Of a stretch of DNA of 64,000 nt, positions 7,661 through 14,263 are shown piece by piece; positions within the stretch are counted from its first letter, which is position 1, and each line of letters begins with the position of its first letter. The DNA comes from Geobacter sp. DSM 9736 (GTDB taxonomy: Bacteria; Desulfobacterota; Desulfuromonadia; Geobacterales; Geobacteraceae). The stretch spans positions 930,001 to 994,000 of the forward strand of contig NZ_LT896716.1 in assembly GCF_900187405.1 (NCBI RefSeq), given 5' to 3'. The notes under the pieces were generated by a model. The model did no database searches. It was not told where the DNA came from and worked only from the letters and a program-made list of their open reading frames with translations. The position numbers and the translations under genes are program-made.

Positions 7661-7694
7661 CTGGTGGTGTATTTTATGTCGCCTCTGCCCGAGG

Positions 7695-7808
7695 TTACGA
7701 CAACTGTTGCTCGACCATATGCTGCGTCGAGCGATCGAGAGGATGTGCCATCTCGATGGTCACCGGGAAAGAGGCGAAAAGCGCGCCTGTCTCTCCCTGA
7801 ATTTTCAT
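7695..7808 (-). CDS. Possible 37-residue leader peptide
   Basis: A short frame starting MKIQGETGALFAS ends with QLS and a TAA at 7695-7697. It lies between the leftward promoter candidate and the two tandem terminators. A GGCAGGG sequence abuts the ATG, too close for a good ribosome site, so translation is doubtful. It has no similarity I recognise. If translated it would be placed like a leader peptide of an attenuator. Confidence 0.25.
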   Translation of the reverse strand: MKIQGETGALFASFPVTIEMAHPLDRSTQHMVEQQLS

Positions 7809-7911
7809 CCCTGCCGGGGCGTTAAGATCAGGGGCTATCCCTGAAATGCGCTCCGTGAGCAACGAGGCTCAAGCGGAGTCTCTTTCGGTGAAAGAGTGTA
7901 AATATTGGCAA

Positions 7912-7940
7912 TTTTTAGCATCTTCTCTGAACTATGTCAA
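7912..7940 (-). promoter_or_regulatory. Leftward promoter candidate
   Basis: TTGACA (7940-7935) and TAAAAA (7917-7912) are spaced by exactly 17 nt on the minus strand. The transcript would start near 7905, run through two hairpins and the 37-residue frame, and meet terminators B and A before ssb. Confidence 0.55.
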
Positions 7941-8047
7941 GATGTAAACTAACTTAACAAGGCGAAATTGCAGATGTTTCCTGTTGTTTCACTTCGATTC
8001 CGGAACGTGTGTCTGCAAATGTAGCTTGAACTGCTCAACAAAAAATC

Positions 8048-8076
8048 TTGACAAAAAAATTTTTCCACTTTACAAA
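8048..8076 (+). promoter_or_regulatory. Rightward promoter candidate
   Basis: TTGACA (8048-8053) and TACAAA (8071-8076) are spaced by 17 nt on the plus strand, in a very AT-rich stretch. It would read into the broken DUF3793 gene and the metal cargo. With the candidate at 7912-7940 it makes a divergent pair about 110 nt apart. Confidence 0.45.
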
Positions 8077-8250
8077 TGAAATACATTTTCAAATTCGTTT
8101 TCGATATATGAACAGGAGGGTGTGGTTCTACCTCAACTATCTCCTGCCTACTTAGCCTCCAATTAGTCTTCGAGGAACATACTGGCAATCGCTGCCAGCA
8201 ATAAACGGATGGTGCCAATGCATTCAAAGCCGGCGGGACTAAAAGCTCCT

Positions 8251-8915
8251 CCTCCGGCAAAGGCCGGAGTGGCAGGACATCTCGCCACTCTTCCCTGATG
8301 AGCAGGACTGTCTGCTCTCATTCCTCGTACTGGAGGCTGCGGAGGTTCTGGAAGGCGCGAAGCCTGCAAACCTGGTGAATGTTGTAAGCAGGCGGCGTCC
8401 GTGTGGACGAAATCTTTACGAGCTATGGAAGAAACATGGCAGCAATATTTTACAGCAAAGCGGCTTGGAGGTCGGGGAACTGGTAGATCGCGGAGACTCT
8501 GTCCTCCTTTTCCTCTATCGCTCAGATGCATTAAGGTCGTTGCTTGCCCTGAAAAGTGTCGGCACAATCCTGCTGAAAGCCGGGTATGCATCCTACTAAC
8601 TTGGAGAAAACACTTTCAGATCTCAAATCTCACCTTACAGGGAAGAGCTTTCCTCACGAGATCGGGATTTTCCTGGGTTATTCGCTTAAGGATGTGATTG
8701 GGTTCATGGGGTGGGCACCTCTGCCATTCACCTGCCAGGGTCCTTGGAAGATATTCGGTGACCCTTATCAGGTCTCAGGCTAGCAGAGATCCACCGGCGG
8801 TGTCGATGCAGGATTTCGCTGCAACTGGCTTTGGGCGACAACCCTCGTGAATGTCTCCTGGAAAATTTGCGAGGAAGTGTACCTGCAATACCGCAGCACC
8901 TTTTTCACCGTTGAA
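8251..8915 (+). pseudogene. DUF3793 family gene broken by two frameshifts
   Basis: Three frames in series read as one DUF3793 protein. The first piece gives PDEQDCLLSFLVLEAAEV, AKPANLVNV and NLYELWKKHGSNIL up to a stop at 8599. The second, shifted by one, gives FPHEIGIFLGYSLKDVIGF and PFTCQGPWKIFGDPY. The third, shifted again near 8770, gives LAEIHRRCRCRISLQLALGD and ends LFHR at the TGA at 8913-8915. No start codon is visible upstream of the first piece. DUF3793 proteins are often found next to iron or heme genes in anaerobes; the function is not known to me. Two independent shifts and the missing start point to decay rather than one sequencing error. Confidence 0.75.
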
Positions 8916-9049
8916 TGAAAAAGAAAATCAATATCCGGGTGCTGCGCATTTTGCCTGAAGTAATTCGATTAGAGCTTGGCGGAAGATTGCCGCCACTTTA
9001 TGCCACATCCCATTTAAAGAAACAACTGACTTGCGGTGAGGAGGAATCC

Positions 9050-9448
9050 ATGGCGCCTTTGAGTGTCCTGCCGGGAAGGGTACGATTCGAAACAAAATGC
9101 CTGATAGGGTGCAGAATGAAATGTCTCCACCTTGAAGAGGTTATGGGCTCCAAACAAGGGGTTATCGCGGTTTCGGCCAGTCATAGGACCGGTAGTGTCT
9201 TGGTGAAGTATGACGAAAGCCTCGTCTCTCGCAGTAATATCGAAGTATACGTTGGAGAGGCATTGGTAACAGTGTCTGCCGAGGGTAATACGGAGATGGT
9301 TCATCTTCCTGCCCTACGGAAACCTTCATTCGGAAGAGATTCAACCATTAATGCCGGACACATTGTTATGGAGTTTGCTCTCCACACTCTTCTCCCTGCT
9401 CCGCTGGACTTCCTGCTTCCCGCTGCAGCAAGCGTTCTGCGGAGATAA
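9050..9448 (+). CDS. HMA_2-type domain protein
   Basis: I start this gene at ATG 9050 (MAPLSVLPGRVRFE), which follows GAGGAGG; a longer frame from 8915 lacks a ribosome site. The 132-residue product has the pattern LPGRVRF...VMGSKQGVIAVSASHRTGSVLVKYD, typical of HMA_2 domains that precede P-type ATPases of the CtpC kind. It lacks the CxxC metal site of classical HMA domains. The C terminus has a hydrophobic stretch (VMEFALHTLLPAPLDFLLPAA) that could anchor it in the inner membrane. It opens a group of five genes ending in a P-type ATPase. Likely an ATPase partner that guides or senses metal. Confidence 0.65.
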   Translation: MAPLSVLPGRVRFETKCLIGCRMKCLHLEEVMGSKQGVIAVSASHRTGSVLVKYDESLVSRSNIEVYVGEALVTVSAEGNTEMVHLPALRKPSFGRDSTINAGHIVMEFALHTLLPAPLDFLLPAAASVLRR

Positions 9449-9530
9449 CAGCCTGGAAATCCTGAACTTGCGCATTCCATGCTGTTTGTTACAGTTTCAT
9501 TGAAAGTTACATTGACCAAAGGAGGGGACG

Positions 9531-9929
9531 ATGGGACATGAAGAATCGCACGAGCATCATGGGCGTGAAAAGAAGGGGGACGGCAGCATTGGAGGGATTC
9601 ATATCGGCCAGAGGGATCTCTGGTTGTTGGCCGGTGGAGCTCTGGGGGCTCTGGCGGCGCTGGGCCTCGGAAAGGCGTCGAAGAAGGTTCGCCCGGCGGC
9701 GGTAAGCGCAGTTCGTGAAGGGTATGCCTTCAAGGAATGGGTTGCAGGAAAGGCGGAAAAGTTGAAGGAAGACGTTGAGGATATCGTTGCCGAAGGGGTG
9801 CACCAGTACCAGGAAGGCTTGACCGCAACTGCCGACACGGTGAAGCGCGAGAAAGAGATCCTCGAGAAGATCGAGAAGGTGGTCGAGGAAAAACTTGCCA
9901 AGATGAAGTCCGGGCAGGGGGAGGGGTAG
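9531..9929 (+). CDS. Glycine-zipper membrane protein with coiled coil (PacL/YtxH-like)
   Basis: The 132-residue protein begins with a His-rich, charged segment (GHEESHEHHGREKK), then one Gly/Ala-rich membrane segment (LLAGGALGALAALGLG, about residues 29-44), then a long amphipathic coiled coil. AAAGGAGGGGACG precedes the ATG. This layout resembles the small membrane proteins, such as mycobacterial PacL, that scaffold and chaperone P1B-type ATPases, although there the metal site is C-terminal. The N-terminal histidines could bind metal. It lies upstream of an HMA_2 protein and an ATPase. Similarity is by architecture only. Confidence 0.6.
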   Translation: MGHEESHEHHGREKKGDGSIGGIHIGQRDLWLLAGGALGALAALGLGKASKKVRPAAVSAVREGYAFKEWVAGKAEKLKEDVEDIVAEGVHQYQEGLTATADTVKREKEILEKIEKVVEEKLAKMKSGQGEG

Positions 9930-9931
9930 CC

Positions 9932-10144
9932 ATGGAAAGAGAAAGGATGCGCAAGGGAATGAGTTATTTCAGCAACGCCCTGAAAGTCACTCTTGGCGCC
10001 GGGGCTGCCCTCGGTGGTGCGTATATCTTCTCCAGAATCGGAGAGAGGCAGGACACTGAGGCGAGTCTTTCCCGACTCGAACAGATGCTCGCGGAGCTGA
10101 CCGAATCCGAGGGAAAAGGAAAGAGCCAGGGCAACAGCAAATAA
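9932..10144 (+). CDS. Small membrane protein, PacL/YtxH-like
   Basis: A 70-residue protein starting two nt after the previous stop, with a GGGGAGGGG ribosome site inside that gene's end. One membrane segment with small residues (VTLGAGAALGGAYIF, about residues 18-33) is followed by a short charged helix. It looks like a shortened sister of the preceding protein. The pair probably forms a membrane scaffold for the ATPase encoded downstream. No enzyme motif is present. Confidence 0.55.
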   Translation: MERERMRKGMSYFSNALKVTLGAGAALGGAYIFSRIGERQDTEASLSRLEQMLAELTESEGKGKSQGNSK

Positions 10145-10166
10145 ACAGGACTGCTTGGAGGAAGTC

Positions 10167-10619
10167 ATGGTTATCGCAAGCCATTTCGGCGGAAGGGTCC
10201 GGATCAGGGACGATAGCCTGAAGCGGGAGCCGATGATCGCCAGGGCTAGTGAAGCGCTCATGAATATGCCGGGAGTCACCGGCGTGGAAGGAAATCCGCG
10301 GGTCGGAAGCCTTCTGGTGCTGTACTCGGCGGCTGTGACAGGGGTAGATAGGATAATCGAGGCCGCGGCCGACCTCTTGAGTTCTGGTGAGGTCGAAGGG
10401 GAGAGCACTGAGGCCGGCAGAGTTTCCTCCTGTGCCCTGTTTCGCATCCCCGCCAGGGTGAAGAGAAATATTGCGAATTTGGGGATGCTAGCCTCGCTTG
10501 TTCTCAGTGTTGCCGCTGCAATATTCGACCTGAAGAAGCTTCACATCCTCGCAGGAATTATTTTCCTAGCCCTCTTCGGGGTCCATGTTTTCGAGAGAAA
10601 AGAGTATGTATACGTATAG
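10167..10619 (+). CDS. HMA_2 domain membrane protein
   Basis: Start at ATG 10167 (MVIASHFGGRVRIRD), after GGAGGAAGTC. Residues 1-75 form an HMA_2-like domain (GGRVRI..., MPGVTGVEGNPRVGSLLVLY). Two C-terminal membrane segments (MLASLVLSVAAAIF and AGIIFLALFGVHVF) follow. The 150-residue product therefore presents a metal-type domain at the inner membrane. It lacks a CxxC site. The next gene starts about 20 nt later and carries its own HMA_2 fragment. Function inferred from context as an accessory to the P-type ATPase. Confidence 0.65.
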   Translation: MVIASHFGGRVRIRDDSLKREPMIARASEALMNMPGVTGVEGNPRVGSLLVLYSAAVTGVDRIIEAAADLLSSGEVEGESTEAGRVSSCALFRIPARVKRNIANLGMLASLVLSVAAAIFDLKKLHILAGIIFLALFGVHVFERKEYVYV

Positions 10620-10637
10620 GGCTAGTAAGGGGTAGGG

Positions 10638-10793
10638 GTGGATTTCCATATCGTGCAAGATATCCCGGGAAGGCTGAGGATCGCTCTCACTTTCCCCCGT
10701 TTTCCGGTTGTAGACTTTTGCGGGGTAGAGGCGCACTTCCGGGATGTCGCCGGGGTGGAGAAGGTCTCCTTTTCCGCGAGGACGGGAACTTGA
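10638..10793 (+). pseudogene. HMA_2 N-terminal piece of the P-type ATPase, out of frame
   Basis: From GTG 10638, with AAGGGG just upstream, a 51-residue frame reads VDFHIVQDIPGRLRI...FRDVAGVEKVSFSARTGT and stops at 10791-10793. This is the usual HMA_2 start of CtpC-like ATPases. The ATPase body continues in a different frame from about 10800. A single frameshift therefore seems to separate the metal-type domain from the pump. It could be a mutation, a sequencing error or programmed frameshifting. Confidence 0.55.
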
Positions 10794-12660
10794 AAGCGCG
10801 GCTGCGGCGGCGATCCCTCCGGTGCGCAGGCGCCGCCCCGAGACTGATCTGGAGCGTAAAAAGAAAACGGCGGTGCGGTCCGGTACGCTGTTGCTTGCCC
10901 GTCCCCTTATTCCTCCTCCGATCCGCCCCCTGGTGGCGATATATGGAGCGTTCCCCGTATTCAGGAAAGGGATAGCATCCCTGCGAAGGCGGGAACTTAA
11001 CGTGGACACGCTGGATGCATCGGCGATCGCTGCCGCGATGGCGACTCGCGATTTTCTCACCGCTTCCGTCATCACCTTTCTTCTGAAACTCGGCGAATAC
11101 CTGGAGGAGTGGACGCGGGGATATTCCCGCCGTCTATTGGCCGGGATGTTCCACACCGGGGAGGAGTGGGCCTGGGTTGAACGTGAAGGGGAAGAACTCC
11201 GGCTCCCGCTGGAGGAGGTGGTGGTCGGGGATGCGGTGATCGTGCGCACCGGGAGCCTTATCCCGGTGGACGGCGTGGTGCTCGACGGAGAAGCGCTCGT
11301 CAACCAGTCGAGCCTTAACGGAGAGAGCCTGCCGGTCTTGAAGGGGAAAGGGAGGACAGTCTATGCAGGAACTGCGGTGGAGGAGGGGCTCCTTCGGGTT
11401 CGGGCCAAGCTGGTTGGTGACGAGACCAAGGCCGCCCGTGTGGTGCGGGTTATAGAGGAGGCGGAAGCCCTCAAGGCTGAGAGCCAGAGCCATAGCGAGG
11501 CGATGGCGGAGCGGATTGTTCCGTATTCCTTTCTCGCCAGTGCCCTTACTTTCGCCGTGACCCGCAGCCCGGCGCGTGCCGCGTCCGTCCTGCTGGTGGA
11601 CTTCTCGTGCGCCATCAAGCTCTCCACCCCACTTGCGATCCTCTCCTCACTTGCACGGGCTGCCCGGCACCGGGTACTCATCAAGGGAGGAAAGTACCTG
11701 GAGCGGCTGGCTGTTGCCGACACGTTTGTCCTCGACAAGACAGGGACCCTGACCGAAGCGACGCCAAAGGTTTCCGAGGTGGTCGCCTTCAACGGCATCA
11801 GCCGCGATTACGTACTGCGGCAGACAGCCTGTGTGGAGGAGCACTTCCCGCACCCGGTTGCCTCTGCCGTTGTTCGACAGGCTGCGAGCGAGGGGCTTCG
11901 CCATGCAGAGGAGCACTCCGAAGTGGAGTACGTCGTGGCCCACGGAATTGCTTCCCGGATTCATGGAGACCGAATCGTGGTTGGCAGCCGTCACTTCGTT
12001 CATGAGGACGAGGGAGTCGATGTGGGACGGGGTGAGAAGTACGTCGACGCCTTTGCACGAAGAGGGGATTCGGTTCTCTACATGGCAGTCGGTGGCAAAC
12101 TCGCAGGCCTGATTGCGATCCATGATCCCGTGCGTGCTGAGGCGCGTGCCTTTGTCGAGGCGTTGAAGCAAAGCGGTATCAGGCGGATCGTCATGCTGAC
12201 CGGAGACAACCGGGCGACCGCCGCGACCATTGCAGCGCAGCTCGGAATCGATGAATTCCACGCTCAAGTCCTCCCTGACCAGAAAGTGGAACTGATCAAG
12301 GCGCTCCAGCGGGAGGGATGCACGGTTGCTATGGTAGGGGATGGGATAAACGATTCTCCGGCCTTGGCCTGTGCCGACGTGGGGATATCAATGCGGCACG
12401 GCGCCGATATAGCCAGGGAGGCGTGCGACATCCTCCTTATGGAGGGGACCCTGGCGGATATCCTTACGGCAAGGGAGGTTAGCAGGGAAGCGATGGAACT
12501 GATTCACCACAACTTCCGAACCATCGTTGCGGTCAATTCCGCTGCGCTCCTTCTTTCAGTCACCGGCGCCATGCCCCCCGTATTTTCCGCAACGCTGCAC
12601 AACCTGAGCACCATCCTCGTGGGGCTGCGGGCATTGCAGCCGCTCAGACGATCAGGCTGA
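10744..12660 (+). CDS. P-type ATPase, CtpC/HMA_2 type
   Basis: The open frame gives 638 residues, but the first 40 or so look like out-of-frame sequence; conserved ATPase sequence begins near VRSGTLLLARPLIPPPIRPL. Key motifs are NGES at residues 192-195 (usual family form TGES), the phosphorylated D331 in DKTGTLT, and GDGINDSPAL in the hinge. The membrane metal-site motif is SCAIKLSTP around C289, with no CPx proline. Transition-metal P-type ATPases export or load metals using ATP. The substrate cannot be told; CtpC relatives have been linked to manganese and zinc. It lies at the end of a group of HMA_2 and glycine-zipper proteins that probably form its complex. Confidence 0.75.
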   Translation: MSPGWRRSPFPRGRELESAAAAAIPPVRRRRPETDLERKKKTAVRSGTLLLARPLIPPPIRPLVAIYGAFPVFRKGIASLRRRELNVDTLDASAIAAAMATRDFLTASVITFLLKLGEYLEEWTRGYSRRLLAGMFHTGEEWAWVEREGEELRLPLEEVVVGDAVIVRTGSLIPVDGVVLDGEALVNQSSLNGESLPVLKGKGRTVYAGTAVEEGLLRVRAKLVGDETKAARVVRVIEEAEALKAESQSHSEAMAERIVPYSFLASALTFAVTRSPARAASVLLVDFSCAIKLSTPLAILSSLARAARHRVLIKGGKYLERLAVADTFVLDKTGTLTEATPKVSEVVAFNGISRDYVLRQTACVEEHFPHPVASAVVRQAASEGLRHAEEHSEVEYVVAHGIASRIHGDRIVVGSRHFVHEDEGVDVGRGEKYVDAFARRGDSVLYMAVGGKLAGLIAIHDPVRAEARAFVEALKQSGIRRIVMLTGDNRATAATIAAQLGIDEFHAQVLPDQKVELIKALQREGCTVAMVGDGINDSPALACADVGISMRHGADIAREACDILLMEGTLADILTAREVSREAMELIHHNFRTIVAVNSAALLLSVTGAMPPVFSATLHNLSTILVGLRALQPLRRSG

Positions 12661-12718
12661 CGATCTAACAATGCCGCAAACCTTAAATAAACATTAAGTA
12701 TCTAAAATGCAATTAGTG

Positions 12719-12747
12719 TTGACAAGAGTCTTTGTTTGCATTAAAAC
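12719..12747 (+). promoter_or_regulatory. Promoter of the Fur-family gene
   Basis: TTGACA (12719-12724), 17 nt, then TAAAAC (12742-12747). ATGCAA (12707-12712) and TTGCAT (12736-12741) form an inverted pair around the -35 and spacer and could be an operator. Confidence 0.6.
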
Positions 12748-12822
12748 GAAAACAACTTTCAAAATCAGCAGGTCCAAATGAAATCTATTGTACGTACGCA
12801 TTTTCATAACAGGAGGGACTCG

Positions 12823-13254
12823 TTGAACCGATCCACCAAGAGAACCTTCCACGGTTATATTTCCTTCAAGGGACTCAAATCAACCCGCCAGCGTGACATC
12901 ATTCTGGATGCTTTTCTATCTGCTGAACAGCACATAAGCAACGAAGAGCTTTATCAGAAGCTGCGTGCAAAGCATCCGAATATCGGCTACTCGACCGTTT
13001 ATCGAGCTTTGAGACTGTTCGTCGAATCGGGTATTGCTCGTGAAATCTGGTTTGGCGACGGTCAGACCCGGTATGAGCACGTGGTCGACGGGGCACATCA
13101 TGACCATTTGGTCTGCACCCGTTGCCGAGCCGTAACGGATTTCGAAAGCGAGGCGATTGAAACGCTTCAGAGCCAGATCGCTTCCTGCTACGGCTTTTTT
13201 GTCGAAACTCACAAGTTGGAGTTGTACGGGTTATGTTCCGGATGCCGTCAATAA
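12823..13254 (+). CDS. Fur-family metalloregulator
   Basis: I prefer the TTG start at 12823 because it follows AGGAGG at the right distance; an ATG at 12778 adds 15 residues with only a weak ribosome site. The 143-residue product has the Fur DNA-binding helix region (STRQRDIILDAF...GYSTVYRALRLFV), the metal-site pattern AHHDHLVCTRC and a second CSGC near the C terminus, the two CxxC pairs of a structural zinc site. Family members bind operators as Fe- or peroxide-sensing dimers. A Fur-box-like site lies 50 nt downstream, before the iron-uptake genes, which suggests that it controls this cargo. Fur versus PerR cannot be decided by eye. Confidence 0.88.
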   Translation: MNRSTKRTFHGYISFKGLKSTRQRDIILDAFLSAEQHISNEELYQKLRAKHPNIGYSTVYRALRLFVESGIAREIWFGDGQTRYEHVVDGAHHDHLVCTRCRAVTDFESEAIETLQSQIASCYGFFVETHKLELYGLCSGCRQ

Positions 13255-13302
13255 TTCTTCAATCGCCTTAAATCAACATTGTAAATTTTTTGCTCATTCG
13301 AT

Positions 13303-13321
13303 GAAAGTGAATGTCATTATA
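13303..13321 (+). promoter_or_regulatory. Fur-box-like operator
   Basis: GAAAGTGAATGTCATTATA matches 13 of 19 positions of the classical Fur box. It lies just before the first gene of the iron-uptake block and shortly after the Fur-family gene. Confidence 0.5.
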
Positions 13322-13332
13322 TGTGGGATACT

Positions 13333-13638
13333 ATGTGTGTTGCACTGATCGGAAAATTGGATGGTAACGAATGGAGCTGCCGAGAGGCTGCATGTCGTGC
13401 CGGTTTCGAAGTGTGGTTGCTTAGCGGGCAGGAAATCAACATCGCATCCAAGATAAGGGGCCTTGATGCCATGGTTATTTTCACGGATAAGATCTCGCCC
13501 GAGGAATTAGATGAGGCCGTGAATATAGCCAAGGAGAAGAATATTCCGGCAATCTGCACAGGTTGTGAAGGAGGCCCTCTTTTTGGAATCACAAAGGATT
13601 CTTCACGGCTGACGAGTGATAGTGATACCCATAATTAA
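13333..13638 (+). CDS. DUF2325-like protein
   Basis: A soluble protein of 101 residues from ATG 13333 (MCVALIGKLDG); an upstream in-frame ATG at 13321 overlaps the Fur-box-like site and is less likely. The pattern, with a beta strand ending in G, then LDAMVIFTDKISPEELDEAV, then KNIPAICTG, resembles DUF2325, a small Rossmann-like family of unknown function. The C-terminal 20 residues are polar. It is the first gene after the Fur-box-like site, so it is probably iron-regulated along with hemP and the uptake operon. Family assignment is tentative. Confidence 0.5.
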   Translation: MCVALIGKLDGNEWSCREAACRAGFEVWLLSGQEINIASKIRGLDAMVIFTDKISPEELDEAVNIAKEKNIPAICTGCEGGPLFGITKDSSRLTSDSDTHN

Positions 13639-13724
13639 CGGGAAGGCGGCAACGCGGCACCACCGCCGGGGTCCCGCGCGCAGAAGATGCCTTGTTAAGG
13701 CACCAAACGAGGAGGAAACAGGCG

Positions 13725-13988
13725 ATGATACCTTTAGGATTGTTAAATTCAGAAAAAGGGGGAAGGGGTACGGAGATGAAGGAGAGCATGGCCGGTTGTT
13801 CGTGTGCCGGACGTTGTTGCGGAGCGTCGCACCCAGGGTGCGGATGCCGGACTGGTGGAACGATGGCCGGGAATGCACGCAGCAGAAAACCCTCATCGGT
13901 CCCTCCCATGACGAGAAGTGGTCATCCGTCACCCGACGGGCAAAACGTGTCCAGACACGATCACCATACGAATTTTATCGGGGGGTAG
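13725..13988 (+). CDS. Cys-rich small protein (possibly a broken FeoA-like gene)
   Basis: From ATG 13725, after GAGGAGG, an 87-residue frame begins MIPLGLLNSEKGG and then has a dense cysteine cluster (CSCAGRCCGASHPGCGC, about residues 25-41). The rest is low in hydrophobic residues and looks like frame-shifted sequence. The beginning MIPLGLL and the CCG...GCGCR cluster recall FeoA-like proteins of Geobacter, whose later part I cannot find in this frame. It may be a truncated FeoA-type gene or a real small metal-binding protein. It ends two nt before hemP, so the two are translationally linked. Confidence 0.4.
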   Translation: MIPLGLLNSEKGGRGTEMKESMAGCSCAGRCCGASHPGCGCRTGGTMAGNARSRKPSSVPPMTRSGHPSPDGQNVSRHDHHTNFIGG

Positions 13989-13990
13989 GC

Positions 13991-14164
13991 ATGCAAACGG
14001 AACAGCAGATGCGAAATCTCCTGCCTTCAGATGAGAAAGCCACCTGCCGCATGGTTACCAGTCGGCAGCTCATGGAGTGCTGCCGTGAACTCATTATCGT
14101 CCATGCCGGTGAACAGTACCGTCTGCGCATTACCGCAAATAACAAGCTGATTCTTACTAAATAA
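13991..14164 (+). CDS. hemP: Hemin uptake protein HemP
   Basis: The 57-residue protein carries the HemP signature in its second half: VTSRQLMECCRELIIVHAGE, then YRLRITANNKLILTK at the C terminus. The ATG at 13991 comes two nt after the previous stop, with GGGGGG as a weak ribosome site. HemP proteins accompany heme or iron uptake genes and are usually Fur-regulated; in some bacteria they activate the heme receptor gene. Here the neighbour is an outer-membrane porin and an iron permease operon rather than a TonB receptor. A longer overlapping frame (from 13616) is discounted because it lacks a ribosome site. Confidence 0.8.
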   Translation: MQTEQQMRNLLPSDEKATCRMVTSRQLMECCRELIIVHAGEQYRLRITANNKLILTK

Positions 14165-14263
14165 ACCCACAATATCTTATATTTCATCCAAGCCAGCCAC
14201 GCGTACCCCTCACCACCACTGACGCCGCCAGCCAGGATATTCACAAAAAGGAGAAACCTGGCT

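Larger units (their letters stand above)
7447..8250. other. Regulatory gap between rec operon and cargo
   Basis: About 800 nt hold no convincing gene. The left part carries the ssb leader, two leftward terminators and a possible leader peptide. The middle has strong hairpins: CTCCG-TGAGC-aacgag-GCTCA-ag-CGGAG near 7851-7880, and CTCTTTC-ggt-GAAAGAG just after. An AT-rich stretch at about 7900-8110 holds two oppositely oriented promoter candidates. From 8110 to 8250 I see nothing further. Confidence 0.6.

Noticed and set aside
7949-8260. A 103-codon minus-strand frame in the regulatory gap
   Set aside because: No ribosome site, unusual composition and no family pattern; it overlaps promoter candidates and the decayed DUF3793 gene.
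10566-12267. Long minus-strand frames opposite the P-type ATPase
   Set aside because: They are shadows of a GC-rich coding strand; the ATPase motifs are all on the plus strand.
13616-14164. A 182-codon frame ending with HemP
   Set aside because: The first two thirds have no family pattern and overlap the Cys-rich frame; only the last 57 codons match HemP.
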